Source: QPIN01 sp965224575 (GTDB lineage Bacteria > Pseudomonadota > Gammaproteobacteria > Methylococcales > Methylomonadaceae). Taken from it: a stretch of DNA of 64,000 nucleotides. Positions within the stretch are counted from its first letter, which is position 1. Every line of letters begins with the position of its first letter. The stretch is from positions 558,001 to 622,000 of the forward strand of contig CBDCZQ010000006.1 of NCBI GenBank assembly GCA_965224575.1, given 5' to 3'. Below the pieces are notes generated by a model. That model made no database searches. It was not told the DNA's origin and was given only the letters and a program-made list of their open reading frames with translations. Both the position numbers and the translations under genes were made by a program. Of the stretch, positions 29,105 to 38,286 are shown in pieces.

Positions 29105-30187
29105 TTAACTATTAAAAACCAGCCTTAAATCAGGCCCTACTTGTCGAACATTTGTTATCTTTAATTGTTTTTTATCGCCCATCGTTTGCATTTCTGGTAA
29201 GTGAAACAAACCACGCCCTTGGTCACCTAAAATACAAGGAGCCATATAAACAACCCATTCATCAACTAAACCTTGCTTTAGTAATGCACCATTAAGAATT
29301 GCCCCCGCCTCTACTAGCACTGTATTAATTTTTTTCTGTCCTAAAAAAACCATCACTGCTTCTAAATCCAGACGATTTTCATTATTCTTAATCTGAAAAA
29401 CTTGAAAGCCAGCAGCTTCTAACCTTATGATTCTATGCTTATCTTCACTGACTGTTAAAATCCAACTTTCCCCTGCTAACGTTAGCATTTTAGCTGTCAA
29501 AGGCATTTTTAATAACGAATCAAGTATCACTCTAATCGGTTGTTTAACCTCAACATCAAGACGAACATTCAAGGAAGGATCGTCAGCTAAAACAGTATTA
29601 ATCCCCGTCAAGACTACGGAACTTTCCGCTCTCAAACTTTGTACATCCATTCGAGACTGTGGTGATGTAATCCATTGACTCTCTCCAGAGGCCATTGCTG
29701 TTCGGCCATCTAGACTCATACCCAATTTACTACATACAAATGGCAATCCTGTTGTCATTCGCTTTATATACCCCTGATTTAAAGCTTCTGCATCTTGTTG
29801 TAAAACACCACATTCAACAATTAAACCAGCTTCTTGCATTTTTTTTAATCCTTTACCTGCAACCAGAGGATTTGGGTCTTGCATAGCAACAACAACACGC
29901 TTTACACCCGCAGCTATCAAGGCCTCGCAACATGGTCCTGTTTTTCCATAATGGCTACAAGGCTCTAGTGTGACGTATGCAGTAGCCCCTTTTACGTTAG
30001 TAACTTGTTTTAAAGCATTCACTTCAGCATGATCTTGCCCTGCTTTAACATGCCATCCTTTTGCAACAACTTCCCCATTTAAAACTAAAATACAACCAAC
30101 ATTGGGATTTGGGTCTGTTGTAAAACGTCCCTTTTTTGCAAGTTTTATGGCTATTGCCATAAAAATAGCATCTTGATCTAAACTCAT
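29105..30187 (-). CDS. ribD: Bifunctional riboflavin deaminase/reductase
   Basis: 360 residues. The N-terminal deaminase domain has zinc site residues in HAEVNAL and PCSHYGKTGPCCEAL. The C-terminal reductase domain binds NADPH (SKLGMSLDGRTAM, VLTGINTVLADDPSLNVR, VEAGAILNGALL). It performs steps two and three of riboflavin synthesis. Its ATG overlaps the nrdR stop (AATGAG), so the pair is coupled. Confidence 0.95.
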   Translation of the reverse strand: MSLDQDAIFMAIAIKLAKKGRFTTDPNPNVGCILVLNGEVVAKGWHVKAGQDHAEVNALKQVTNVKGATAYVTLEPCSHYGKTGPCCEALIAAGVKRVVVAMQDPNPLVAGKGLKKMQEAGLIVECGVLQQDAEALNQGYIKRMTTGLPFVCSKLGMSLDGRTAMASGESQWITSPQSRMDVQSLRAESSVVLTGINTVLADDPSLNVRLDVEVKQPIRVILDSLLKMPLTAKMLTLAGESWILTVSEDKHRIIRLEAAGFQVFQIKNNENRLDLEAVMVFLGQKKINTVLVEAGAILNGALLKQGLVDEWVVYMAPCILGDQGRGLFHLPEMQTMGDKKQLKITNVRQVGPDLRLVFNS

Positions 30188-30636
30188 TTTTTCTTTAGTC
30201 GTTCAATCATTTCAGTAAATTCATCAAGATCCTGAAAACTTCGATAAACTGAAGCAAAACGAACATAGGCCACATGATCAAGAGAACTGAGTTCTTTCAT
30301 CACTAACTCGCCCAAATCATCCGCTTTAATTTCTCGGTCTCCTCGTGCGGTCATTGCTTTTTTAATACGGCTCACTGCCGCTTCTACATCTTCGCTTTTA
30401 ACCGGTCGTTTTTCTAATGACCTCTGCATCCCGGCTCGAAGCTTTATTTCATCAAAATTTTCTCTAGCGCCATCTCGCTTAATAATTTTTGGCAATGTTA
30501 ATTCAGCAATTTCATAAGTAGTAAATCGTTCTCTACAAGACAAGCATTCACGTCTACGCCTAACTTGATCTCCCTCACTCGCCAACCGAGAATCAATCAC
30601 TCGAGTATCTTGGGCAGCACAAAAAGGACAACGCAT
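30184..30636 (-). CDS. nrdR: Ribonucleotide reductase regulator NrdR
   Basis: 150 residues: N-terminal zinc ribbon MRCPFC...CLSCRERFTTYE, then an ATP-cone domain (LPKIIKRDGARENFDEIKL). NrdR represses nrd operons in response to nucleotide levels. First gene of the minus-strand riboflavin run, a conserved arrangement. Normal length. Confidence 0.96.
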   Translation of the reverse strand: MRCPFCAAQDTRVIDSRLASEGDQVRRRRECLSCRERFTTYEIAELTLPKIIKRDGARENFDEIKLRAGMQRSLEKRPVKSEDVEAAVSRIKKAMTARGDREIKADDLGELVMKELSSLDHVAYVRFASVYRSFQDLDEFTEMIERLKKK

Positions 30637-30671
30637 AATTTTACCTAATTCTTTCTAAGACAATTAAAAGA

Positions 30672-30723
30672 CAGCTCTATTTATTGATGAATGGAAAAAT
30701 TGAGCCTACAATTAATAGAGCTG
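30672..30723. repeat. 10-bp inverted repeat upstream of nrdR
   Basis: CAGCTCTATT at 30672-30681 and AATAGAGCTG at 30714-30723 form a perfect inverted repeat with a 32-base gap, 36 bases upstream of nrdR. A regulatory hairpin or binding site is possible. The rest of the gap to 30846 shows nothing clear. Confidence 0.4.
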
Positions 30724-30846
30724 CCCTAAAGACTGTTATTCAACAACAATACAAATTATTTTATACCAATTGTCACAATAATAATATAAGCTGAAAATAG
30801 ATAATTCTGTACTTCACCTGAAATTTTATCAATTCCAACCAATTTT

Positions 30847-31506
30847 ATGAAAGAACCCGAAGGTGTAATAAAATACCATCTCAATCACCAAAACTCCCCT
30901 ATTGCCGAAAAATTTTCTATTTCTGAAATAAATGCCTGGAGAACAGTATTCTTTAAGCTTGGGCTTATTGGCCAATACGCCGAAAGATATGAAGGTTATG
31001 GCTTTGGTAATATTAGCCAACGGATCACATTAACTAACACCAATAAAGTACAGTTTATTATTAGTGGCACTCAAACAGGGTATCTTGAATCATTATCAAG
31101 ACATCATTATTGCTCTATACAAGAAGCATGTCCCCAAGAAAACAGGATAAATTCCATCGGAGAAACTAAACCTTCTTCAGAAGCCTTAACTCATGCAAGT
31201 ATTTATCAGCAAAATAAAAAGATCCAATCCGTTATACACATTCATTGTCCAAAAATATGGAATAACACATATCCGCTAAAAATACCCTATACTTCTAAAG
31301 ATATTGCTTATGGAACACCAGAAATGGCAAATGAAATTAAACGGCTATTTCAGTCATCCATTAAAGAAAATACAGCTATTTTCAGTATGCTGGGTCATAA
31401 GGATGGCATTATTGCTTTTTCAGACTCAATGGAAAAAGCAGCGGGCGCATTAATTAAATTATTCTCAAATGCTATTAAACTTGAGCAAAACAAGCAACAA
31501 AGATAA
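30847..31506 (+). CDS. Class II aldolase/adducin family protein
   Basis: 219 residues with the aldolase class II fold: GFGNISQRI (substrate phosphate loop), SSEALTHASIY containing the catalytic acid region, and VIHIHCPKIW, which supplies the His-x-His zinc pair. It resembles sugar-phosphate aldolases and MtnB-type dehydratases, but differs in spacing, so I leave the substrate open. It stands on the plus strand, divergent from nrdR, with grxC 33 bases downstream. Confidence 0.8.
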   Translation: MKEPEGVIKYHLNHQNSPIAEKFSISEINAWRTVFFKLGLIGQYAERYEGYGFGNISQRITLTNTNKVQFIISGTQTGYLESLSRHHYCSIQEACPQENRINSIGETKPSSEALTHASIYQQNKKIQSVIHIHCPKIWNNTYPLKIPYTSKDIAYGTPEMANEIKRLFQSSIKENTAIFSMLGHKDGIIAFSDSMEKAAGALIKLFSNAIKLEQNKQQR

Positions 31507-31539
31507 AATACACCGCTACATTATAATATACTAATAAAT

Positions 31540-31800
31540 ATGCTTGAAATTCTTATCTATACAACAAAAATTTGCCCTTATTGCATCATGGCAAAAAGAC
31601 TTTTAGAGAAAAAAGGAGCCTCTTATTCAGAAATAAATGTTGATTCTAAACCTGGACTACGTCAAGAAATGATGGGGAAAACTCAAAGAAGAACTGTCCC
31701 GCAAATATTTATTGGAGATTTTCACGTCGGTGGCTTCGATGATTTACATGCGCTTGAAAAGAGAAATGAACTGGATCTGTTGCTAGCCAATACTCAGTAA
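31540..31800 (+). CDS. grxC: Glutaredoxin 3-type protein
   Basis: 86 residues with active site CPYC (residues 12-15), TVPQIFIG cis-proline loop and GGFDDLHAL glutathione-binding end. Reduces disulfides and glutathione adducts using glutathione. Probably in one transcript with the aldolase-family gene. Confidence 0.93.
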   Translation: MLEILIYTTKICPYCIMAKRLLEKKGASYSEINVDSKPGLRQEMMGKTQRRTVPQIFIGDFHVGGFDDLHALEKRNELDLLLANTQ

Positions 31801-31834
31801 TTTTTCCTATCAGGTATAACCGGAATCATTCACT

Positions 31835-32143
31835 TTAGAAATATGAAAAACAGTAATCCACTGGTTCTTTTATATTTACTTTAAATGCCGTTTTCGCTAG
31901 CACTTTAAACGTATAACCAGCTTTAAAAACCTTCCAATTCTGCATAGGGAGTAGCACACCCAGCTCCCCTGCTTAAACCTCCATCATTTCTTTTACACTA
32001 GTATTAAAAGTCTATTCACTTGGCAACATAAAACTTAAGGTTTTTTTGAGCCATCTTCAAATTGAACAGTTCGACTATTAACTTGCCCATCAAAATAAAT
32101 ATTAGCTTTTTTTACTACTGTCACATTTTTAAATATGTGTCAT
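31835..32143 (-). pseudogene. ppnP: Pyrimidine/purine nucleoside phosphorylase relic
   Basis: The minus strand encodes a readable but broken protein: NVTVVKKANIYFDGQVNSRT, then SKKTLSFMLPSE, stop TAG (32012-32014), TFNTSVKEMMEV, stop TAA (31973-31975), AGELGVLLP...WKVFKAGYTFKV and VDYCFSYF. This is the cupin fold of the YaiE/DUF1255 nucleoside phosphorylases along nearly its full length. Two in-frame stops and a lost start (the only nearby ATG, 32141, is out of frame) show that it is dead. It fills the gap between grxC and metZ. Confidence 0.85.
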
Positions 32144-32160
32144 TTTATCTCAATAATTTT

Positions 32161-33342
32161 CTACAAACCATTCAAAAGGTCATTTTTAATATCTTCAACA
32201 TTTTCCAGTCCAACAGAAATTCTGACCAAGTTGTCTTTTATCCCCACTTCTGCTCTAACTTCAGGAGACAACCTACTATGTGTTGTCGTTGCAGGATGAG
32301 TGATAGTCGTTTTTACATCACCTAAGTTAGCAGTTATTGATAGCATTTTTGTGCCATCTATCAATTTCCATGCATGTTCTTGTTCTCCCGTTAACTCAAA
32401 ACTCACAACACCGCCAAAATGACTTTGCTGTGTTTTTGCCAGTTCGTGCTGAGCATGTGAATTCAATCCAGGATAGTGAACTTTCGCAACACCATTTTGC
32501 CTCTCTAACCATTTTGCTAATTCAAATGCGTTATCACAATGAACCTTCATACGTACAGCCAAGGTTTCCAATCCTGATAAAAACACCCAAGCATTAAATG
32601 GACTCATTGTTGCACCACCCGTTCTTAAATAAGGATAAATATATTTTTCTATAATCTCGTCATTTGCTATCACGGCTCCACCAACGCAACGACCTTGACC
32701 ATCAATATATTTAGTTGCCGAATGAACAATAATATCTGCACCTAGCTCCAGCGGTTTCAACAGCACAGGCGTACAAAAGACATTATCCACTATTAATAGA
32801 CAGCCATGATTATGTGCTATTTCTGCAAGGGCTTTAATATCTGCAATTTCTATCAACGGATTTGAGGGTGTTTCTAAAAAAAGAAACCGGGTATTTGGTT
32901 TTATTGCTGCTTCCCACGCAGCAGAGCTAGTTAACTCAACAAAATCTGTTTCTACTCCAAATTTACTGAAATAATTTTGAAACAATAAGACGGTATTGCC
33001 AAAAACACTACGGGAACAAACCACATGATCGCCAGCTTTTAATAACCCCATCCCTACGGCCATAATAGCAGCCATTCCTGATGAAAATGCAAGGCACCGC
33101 TCACCTTTTTCCATTAAAGCAAGACGTTGTTGAAATACGTCTACAGTAGGATTCGTGAATCGTGAATAAATATTACCAGGCTGTTTACCTGTAAATCTTA
33201 AGGCGGCTTCCTCAGCATTTTTAAACACGTAACTGGAAGTAGCAAAAATGGGTATGCTATGCTCATCATGATGAGTACGGTCATACCCAGCTCTAATCGC
33301 TTGCGTTTCTAAAGAATAATTATTCCAGTCAAAATCAGTCAT
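32161..33342 (-). CDS. metZ: O-succinylhomoserine sulfhydrylase
   Basis: 393 residues of the Cys/Met PLP family. It shows SRFTNPTVDVFQQRLA, FSSGMAAIMAV, PLP lysine in HSATKYIDGQGR and SVGLENVEDIKNDL. It makes homocysteine directly from O-succinylhomoserine and sulfide. Its place after purF is the usual gammaproteobacterial order, which favours MetZ over MetB or MetC. Here a lipoprotein gene intervenes between it and purF. Confidence 0.92.
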   Translation of the reverse strand: MTDFDWNNYSLETQAIRAGYDRTHHDEHSIPIFATSSYVFKNAEEAALRFTGKQPGNIYSRFTNPTVDVFQQRLALMEKGERCLAFSSGMAAIMAVGMGLLKAGDHVVCSRSVFGNTVLLFQNYFSKFGVETDFVELTSSAAWEAAIKPNTRFLFLETPSNPLIEIADIKALAEIAHNHGCLLIVDNVFCTPVLLKPLELGADIIVHSATKYIDGQGRCVGGAVIANDEIIEKYIYPYLRTGGATMSPFNAWVFLSGLETLAVRMKVHCDNAFELAKWLERQNGVAKVHYPGLNSHAQHELAKTQQSHFGGVVSFELTGEQEHAWKLIDGTKMLSITANLGDVKTTITHPATTTHSRLSPEVRAEVGIKDNLVRISVGLENVEDIKNDLLNGL

Positions 33343-33727
33343 TTTTTAATAAATTGCATATAGCTTACATAAAAGCGTGAAGCGAATAATACTCTCCCAC
33401 TTGGTGGGAGGTAAAATAGAGTTAAATATATTTTAAGTATAGTTAGACTAAGCTTTCAACTGATTGTTTAGGCTTAAAGAGGAGGCCCTCAAAAGTAATG
33501 ATATAACATTTATCAGGTATTGGTTTAGCCTAAAAATCTTTTAGTCGTTTGAAATAACTGATTTTTCTAGGTATAACACCTTTTAATTATGATTTAGTGA
33601 ATTTAATCAAAAGTAATATAATTTTTTTGCAGAAAAAAACATAAGCAATTGATAAACTAAATTTTTAGTGGCAAATACTTAGCACACTATAATATATCGT
33701 TTGATAAACTATCTAAAAAAACCTGTA
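33343..33727. other. AT-rich gap with a terminator-like hairpin
   Basis: No coding potential that I can support. It contains a perfect hairpin, CTCCCAC-TTG-GTGGGAG at 33394-33410, followed by AT-rich sequence on both sides; the remainder is low-complexity AT-rich DNA, probably holding the metZ promoter. Confidence 0.5.
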
Positions 33728-34267
33728 TTACTCTGAAATGTTTTCTATCTCTTTGATTTCATCCATCTCTTTTACCTCATCAACTGTATCTGTTTCTTCA
33801 GCCTCATTAAGATCATCTGTATTTTCTTCTATTTCATCAGCTGAATCTATAGGTTTATTCAATTCTAATTTTATCTCTTTCGGATGATTTTTCAAAGTAT
33901 GTACTGCATTAATGAAGTCTGTTGCTACAGCTTGATCTTCAACATAAAGGCGATATAAGACACTATGATTATCGCCTCTAATAGTTACAATTTTCCACTC
34001 ACTTTTTTCATGTAAATCAATTTTTTGAATATTATCAAAATGAATATAAGTTGGTGTATACCTTACCCCACTGACAACCTTAAAATAATCAGGTTTAATT
34101 TCCACATGTTTAACAGCATGGTTAGGTGATTGATAACTTAGTGTTTCTTTAAGAACATTCATTGTTCTTGAAATATCTGGAAACTCTTGAGGCTCATAGG
34201 GAACATGAGTTGCAGAACACCCTATAAAAAATAAGGCACTAAAATAAACAAGTATTTTTATATTCAT
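33728..34267 (-). CDS. Lipoprotein with acidic C-terminal tail
   Basis: 179 residues. The lipobox FFIGC puts the lipidated cysteine near residue 17. The mature domain (about 20-140) is beta-rich, with YTPTYIHFDNIQKIDL and VTIRGDNHSVLYRLYV resembling a PH-like fold. The last 40 residues are almost all acidic, in imperfect repeats (EEN, EAEETDTVDEVKEMDEIKE). Placed between purF and metZ where other genomes usually have nothing. Function unknown; probably outer-membrane attached. Confidence 0.7.
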   Translation of the reverse strand: MNIKILVYFSALFFIGCSATHVPYEPQEFPDISRTMNVLKETLSYQSPNHAVKHVEIKPDYFKVVSGVRYTPTYIHFDNIQKIDLHEKSEWKIVTIRGDNHSVLYRLYVEDQAVATDFINAVHTLKNHPKEIKLELNKPIDSADEIEENTDDLNEAEETDTVDEVKEMDEIKEIENISE

Positions 34268-34288
34268 AATTTCCCCGATAGTGTTTGT

Positions 34289-35797
34289 TTATACAGCATT
34301 TTGCATATCAATAACACAATGTTCAGAACTCTGGCTTTTATGAGCACCATCATTTCTCAACATATTTATACGTTCTAAATAAGCGTCATCAATATCATCT
34401 GTTATATATTCCTTATTAAAACAAGAGGTATCAAAATGTTTAATATTAACATTACCTTTTTGCACAGCATCTATCAAATCCTCTAGATTCTGATAAATCA
34501 TTTTATCTGCACCAATCGCTACACCCACTTCTTCTTCCGTACGGTTATGTGCAATAAGTTCTTCCACTGAAGGCATATCAATACCGTAAACGTTAGGGTA
34601 TCTAACAGGAGGTGCTGCTGAGGCAAAATAAACTTTTTTTGCCCCCGCATCTCTAGCCATTTGAATAATCTGCTCAGACGTTGTACCTCTGACAATTGAA
34701 TCATCAACTAATAAAACGTTTTTTCCTTCAAACTCTAAGTCAATTGCATTTAACTTTTGCTTAACAGATTTTTTCCGCATTTGCTGGCCAGGCATAATAA
34801 AGGTTCTACCTATATATCGGTTTTTCATAAAACCTTCTCTAAATTTAACACCCAGCTTATAAGCCATTTGTAAAGCCGATGTTCTACTAGTATCTGGTAT
34901 AGGAATAACCACATCAATATCATGATCAGGCCACTCCTTCAGCACTTTAGCAGCTAGTTTTTCACCCATACGTAACCTAGCTTTATAGACCGAAATATCA
35001 TCAAGAATCGAATCTGATCTCGCAAAATAAACATATTCAAAAATACAGGGACAATGATCTACAACATCTGAACATTGTTTGGCATGAAATTTACCTGTTA
35101 GTTCAATAAAAACTGCTTCACCTGGTTTTATATCTCGGGTTAATTCAAAATCTAACACCTTAAGTGCTACATTTTCAGAAGCAACCATATAGTCAGAACC
35201 TTCTTCTGTTTTTCTTTCTCCAAAGACCATCGGTCTAATTCCATGAGGGTCTCTAAAAGCTAAAACACCAAAACCTGCAATCATAACTACCGCCGCATAC
35301 GCCCCTTTGCAACGATTATGTACCGCTGACACAGCTTGAAACACATCATCAGCGTCTATTCGTAACTTGCCTAATTGTTGTAATTCATGAGCAAAAACAT
35401 TCAACAAAATTTCAGAGTCAGAGTCTGTATTAATATGTCTTTGGTCATCCTTAAACAATTGCTTTTTTAATTCTTCGATATTCGTTAAGTTTCCATTATG
35501 AGCGAGAGTCAAGCCATAGGGAGAATTAACATAAAAAGGCTGGGCTTCAGAAGAACTAGAACAACCTGCTGTTGGATAGCGTACATGGGCAATACCCATC
35601 GTGCCTTTCAACTTCATCATTTGTTCATTTGAAAAAACATCCCTTGTTAGGCCATTATCTTTACGCAAGTAAAATCGACCTTCATCGCAAGTAACAATGC
35701 CAGCAGCATCTTGACCACGATGTTGTAAAACAGTGAGCGCATCATAAAGATCCTGATTTACATTATGATGAGAAACAATACCAGCAATACCACACAT
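34289..35797 (-). CDS. purF: Amidophosphoribosyltransferase
   Basis: 502 residues; first committed step of purine synthesis. The N-terminal glutaminase begins MCGIAGIV with Cys2 as nucleophile, and RHINTDSDSE and AHNGNLTN follow. The C-terminal phosphoribosyltransferase domain has VLLVDDSIVRGTTS. Length matches E. coli PurF. Follows cvpA on the same strand by 16 bp, the usual arrangement. Confidence 0.96.
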   Translation of the reverse strand: MCGIAGIVSHHNVNQDLYDALTVLQHRGQDAAGIVTCDEGRFYLRKDNGLTRDVFSNEQMMKLKGTMGIAHVRYPTAGCSSSSEAQPFYVNSPYGLTLAHNGNLTNIEELKKQLFKDDQRHINTDSDSEILLNVFAHELQQLGKLRIDADDVFQAVSAVHNRCKGAYAAVVMIAGFGVLAFRDPHGIRPMVFGERKTEEGSDYMVASENVALKVLDFELTRDIKPGEAVFIELTGKFHAKQCSDVVDHCPCIFEYVYFARSDSILDDISVYKARLRMGEKLAAKVLKEWPDHDIDVVIPIPDTSRTSALQMAYKLGVKFREGFMKNRYIGRTFIMPGQQMRKKSVKQKLNAIDLEFEGKNVLLVDDSIVRGTTSEQIIQMARDAGAKKVYFASAAPPVRYPNVYGIDMPSVEELIAHNRTEEEVGVAIGADKMIYQNLEDLIDAVQKGNVNIKHFDTSCFNKEYITDDIDDAYLERINMLRNDGAHKSQSSEHCVIDMQNAV

Positions 35798-35813
35798 GTT
35801 TATAAAATCCTGA

Positions 35814-36302
35814 CTAAAAATTCATATAATCCGTCACACCTGACGGGATATGGTTACGAAACCAAACGGCTAATGATTGAAAAGGGGGAATTAAAGTTGA
35901 TTCTTTCCACCACACATCTTCTGGTAATGGCGTTAGTCCTGCTAACATGACGGCAATGGATATAACGACAAGCCCTCGTCCAATTCCAAAAATCATCCCT
36001 GCAAATCTATCAGAACCCGTTAATCCTGTCTTTTTTACCAGCTCGCTTAGCAGGTAGTTAACCAAAGCCCCTAAAATCAGAGTGATTATAAATAAAATGC
36101 CAAATGCAGCTGAAATTCTTAAAGAAGGAACACTGATGAAGACTTCCAGAAAATGGGAAAACTCTTGACTGAAAGTCAATCCCACCCAAATAGCAAAAAC
36201 CCAAATAATTAATGAAAAGGCCTCTTTAATAAATCCTCTAAAAAGCCCAATAATTGAAGAAATAAGTATCACTCCAATAATGCTGTAGTCTATCCAGATC
36301 AT
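35814..36302 (-). CDS. cvpA: Colicin V production family membrane protein
   Basis: 162 residues with four hydrophobic segments (about 6-22, 28-45, 64-88, 101-122) and a loop containing DRFAGMIFGIGRG, the CvpA signature. Role in purine-linked envelope function is not settled. Located directly before purF as usual. Confidence 0.9.
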   Translation of the reverse strand: MIWIDYSIIGVILISSIIGLFRGFIKEAFSLIIWVFAIWVGLTFSQEFSHFLEVFISVPSLRISAAFGILFIITLILGALVNYLLSELVKKTGLTGSDRFAGMIFGIGRGLVVISIAVMLAGLTPLPEDVWWKESTLIPPFQSLAVWFRNHIPSGVTDYMNF

Positions 36303-36402
36303 ATTTTCAATAGCCTCATGTGAGCAATATTTTATAAAGCACTAATCTACGCAACGCAACTCAAACCCTAAAAAATCAGAACAATACCATCGCTACTAAA
36401 CG

Positions 36403-36876
36403 TTATTCAGTTGAAAAAATAAGAATACCTTTCAACCCGTTTAACTTTTGTATTTTTTGCTTCATACCCTCTGCTCTTTTTTTATTAAGCTCGGGACCAA
36501 CCCTGACTCTATGCAACACTCCGTTTTCACTTGAAATACTTTTGATTGTCACGGGAAAACCTTGTTGTCTTATCTTATCTCGAAATGAAATCGCGTTATT
36601 TTCTTCGCCAAAAATACCTACTTGAACAAACCAACGACCCATTTCAGTTTTTGCTTGCTGCTTAATCGTCTCCGGAAAACTAACATTTTCAATACTAGTT
36701 GATGAATAGTCAGAATTATACTCTTTAGAAATTTCTGGTTGATCCGGTATTGTTAGTTCACTTATCATTTTACCACTTTCATCAATAGGATCATCAAAGA
36801 TCATAGGCACAAATATTGCCGCTAATGCTGTAATGACAACAGCTCCTACTAATCGTTGTTTTAAATCTTGATCCAT
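36403..36876 (-). CDS. SPOR-domain membrane protein (DedD-like)
   Basis: 157 residues. One N-terminal membrane helix (RLVGAVVITALAAIFVPMIF), a low-complexity periplasmic linker, and a C-terminal SPOR domain (RWFVQVGIFGEENNAISFRD, VRVGPELNKKRAEGM) that binds denuded septal peptidoglycan. ATG 36876 is preferred because GAGG lies just upstream; a TTG 12 bases earlier is less likely. Sits between folC and cvpA, the dedD position. Confidence 0.88.
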   Translation of the reverse strand: MDQDLKQRLVGAVVITALAAIFVPMIFDDPIDESGKMISELTIPDQPEISKEYNSDYSSTSIENVSFPETIKQQAKTEMGRWFVQVGIFGEENNAISFRDKIRQQGFPVTIKSISSENGVLHRVRVGPELNKKRAEGMKQKIQKLNGLKGILIFSTE

Positions 36877-37005
36877 ACTAAACCTCAATTAAGCACATAT
36901 TTTGCCGAAATAAATCAATAATAGAATTATAAACCAGAAATTATTCAAGACTAACACTCTATTTTCAATCAATTTGACACTTCGCAATTTATTATTATAT
37001 TCAAT

Positions 37006-38277
37006 TCAGCTTCTAAGAAAATATTCTGCAACCAAATAAAAAGAACCAAAAACAACGATTAAATCACCAGCTTCTGCACTCTCCTGAGCCGCCTGAAAAG
37101 ATTCAGAAAAAGACCCATACCCAAAACTTGCATTTTCAAGATCATTTTGTTCAAAACAATCTTGAACAACTGCCTGACTGGCTGCTCTAGGGCTATTCAG
37201 CGGAGAGATAAACCAATGATTGATGACAGGACTGATAATTTCTATCACAGCTTTAATATCTTTATCTTTCATCATTGAAAAAACAGCATATATTTTTTTA
37301 TCCGAATACATCTTCATCAAATATTCTACTAATGCTCTAACCGCTTGAGGATTATGAGCAACATCCAGTAAGACGGGAACATCACCATCAATCAATTGAA
37401 ACCGCCCTTTTAGATGAACAGAATCCAATCCTTTGCAAATAGATGCCTCACTCACTGGCAATAAAGCTTCCATTTCGATTGTTGCCATCAAAACTGCTGA
37501 TGCATTTCGATATTGATGCTCTCCTTTTAATGCAGGTTCAGGTAGAGACAAATACTCCCTTTTTCTATTCGTACTGTAAAACCAGTCCCAATCATTCGTT
37601 TTCTTTTGAAAGCTAAATTCTTTATTTATACGATATAAAGGTGTATTTTTTTCAAGAGCACAGTTTAATAATGCTTCAGGCGGATTTAAATCACCAATAA
37701 CTGCGGAGATGCCTTCTCTAAAAACACCTGCTTTTTCATAAGCTATTGCCTCTCTGGTTTCTCCCAACCAATCAACATGATCAATACATATACTGGTAAT
37801 TAAAACAGTATCTGCATTTATAATGTTTACTGCATCTAATCTTCCGCCTAATCCAATCTCCAACAACTGGACGTCTAAATCAGAACGCCAAAATATATCT
37901 AGAGCCGCTAAAGTTCCAAACTCAAAATAACTGAGTGAATCTTCGTTTCTAACCCCATCAATTCTATCAAAAGCTTGACAAATTACATCATCATTTACAG
38001 ATTGTCCATCAATTCTAATGCGCTCATTATATTTTAATATATGAGGCGAGGTATAAGCACCTACACGATAGCCCTGCGCTCTATAAATAGATTCTAAAAA
38101 AGCAATACATGACCCTTTACCATTTGTTCCTGCGACAATAATAGTAGGTGGTTTAACATTATCAGGGTTAAGTAATTTAAAAACTCTCGCCACCCGACCC
38201 AAACCTAGATCAATTTCTCTAGGATGAATACCTTCCTGCCATTCCAGCCAACCATCAAGCGAATTAAAACGCGCCAT
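37006..38277 (-). CDS. folC: Dihydrofolate/folylpolyglutamate synthase
   Basis: 423 residues with P-loop GTNGKGSCIAFLE, YTSPHILKYNERIRIDG and the C-terminal ligase region DVAHNPQAVRAL. Adds glutamate to dihydropteroate and to folates. Start ATG is 9 bases after accD. Normal size and order. Confidence 0.95.
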   Translation of the reverse strand: MARFNSLDGWLEWQEGIHPREIDLGLGRVARVFKLLNPDNVKPPTIIVAGTNGKGSCIAFLESIYRAQGYRVGAYTSPHILKYNERIRIDGQSVNDDVICQAFDRIDGVRNEDSLSYFEFGTLAALDIFWRSDLDVQLLEIGLGGRLDAVNIINADTVLITSICIDHVDWLGETREAIAYEKAGVFREGISAVIGDLNPPEALLNCALEKNTPLYRINKEFSFQKKTNDWDWFYSTNRKREYLSLPEPALKGEHQYRNASAVLMATIEMEALLPVSEASICKGLDSVHLKGRFQLIDGDVPVLLDVAHNPQAVRALVEYLMKMYSDKKIYAVFSMMKDKDIKAVIEIISPVINHWFISPLNSPRAASQAVVQDCFEQNDLENASFGYGSFSESFQAAQESAEAGDLIVVFGSFYLVAEYFLRS

Positions 38278-38286
38278 TTATCGTCT

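Noticed and set aside
30637..30846. FMN riboswitch upstream of the riboflavin genes
   Set aside because: I could not find the conserved RFN core on the minus strand; only a 10-bp inverted repeat is present.
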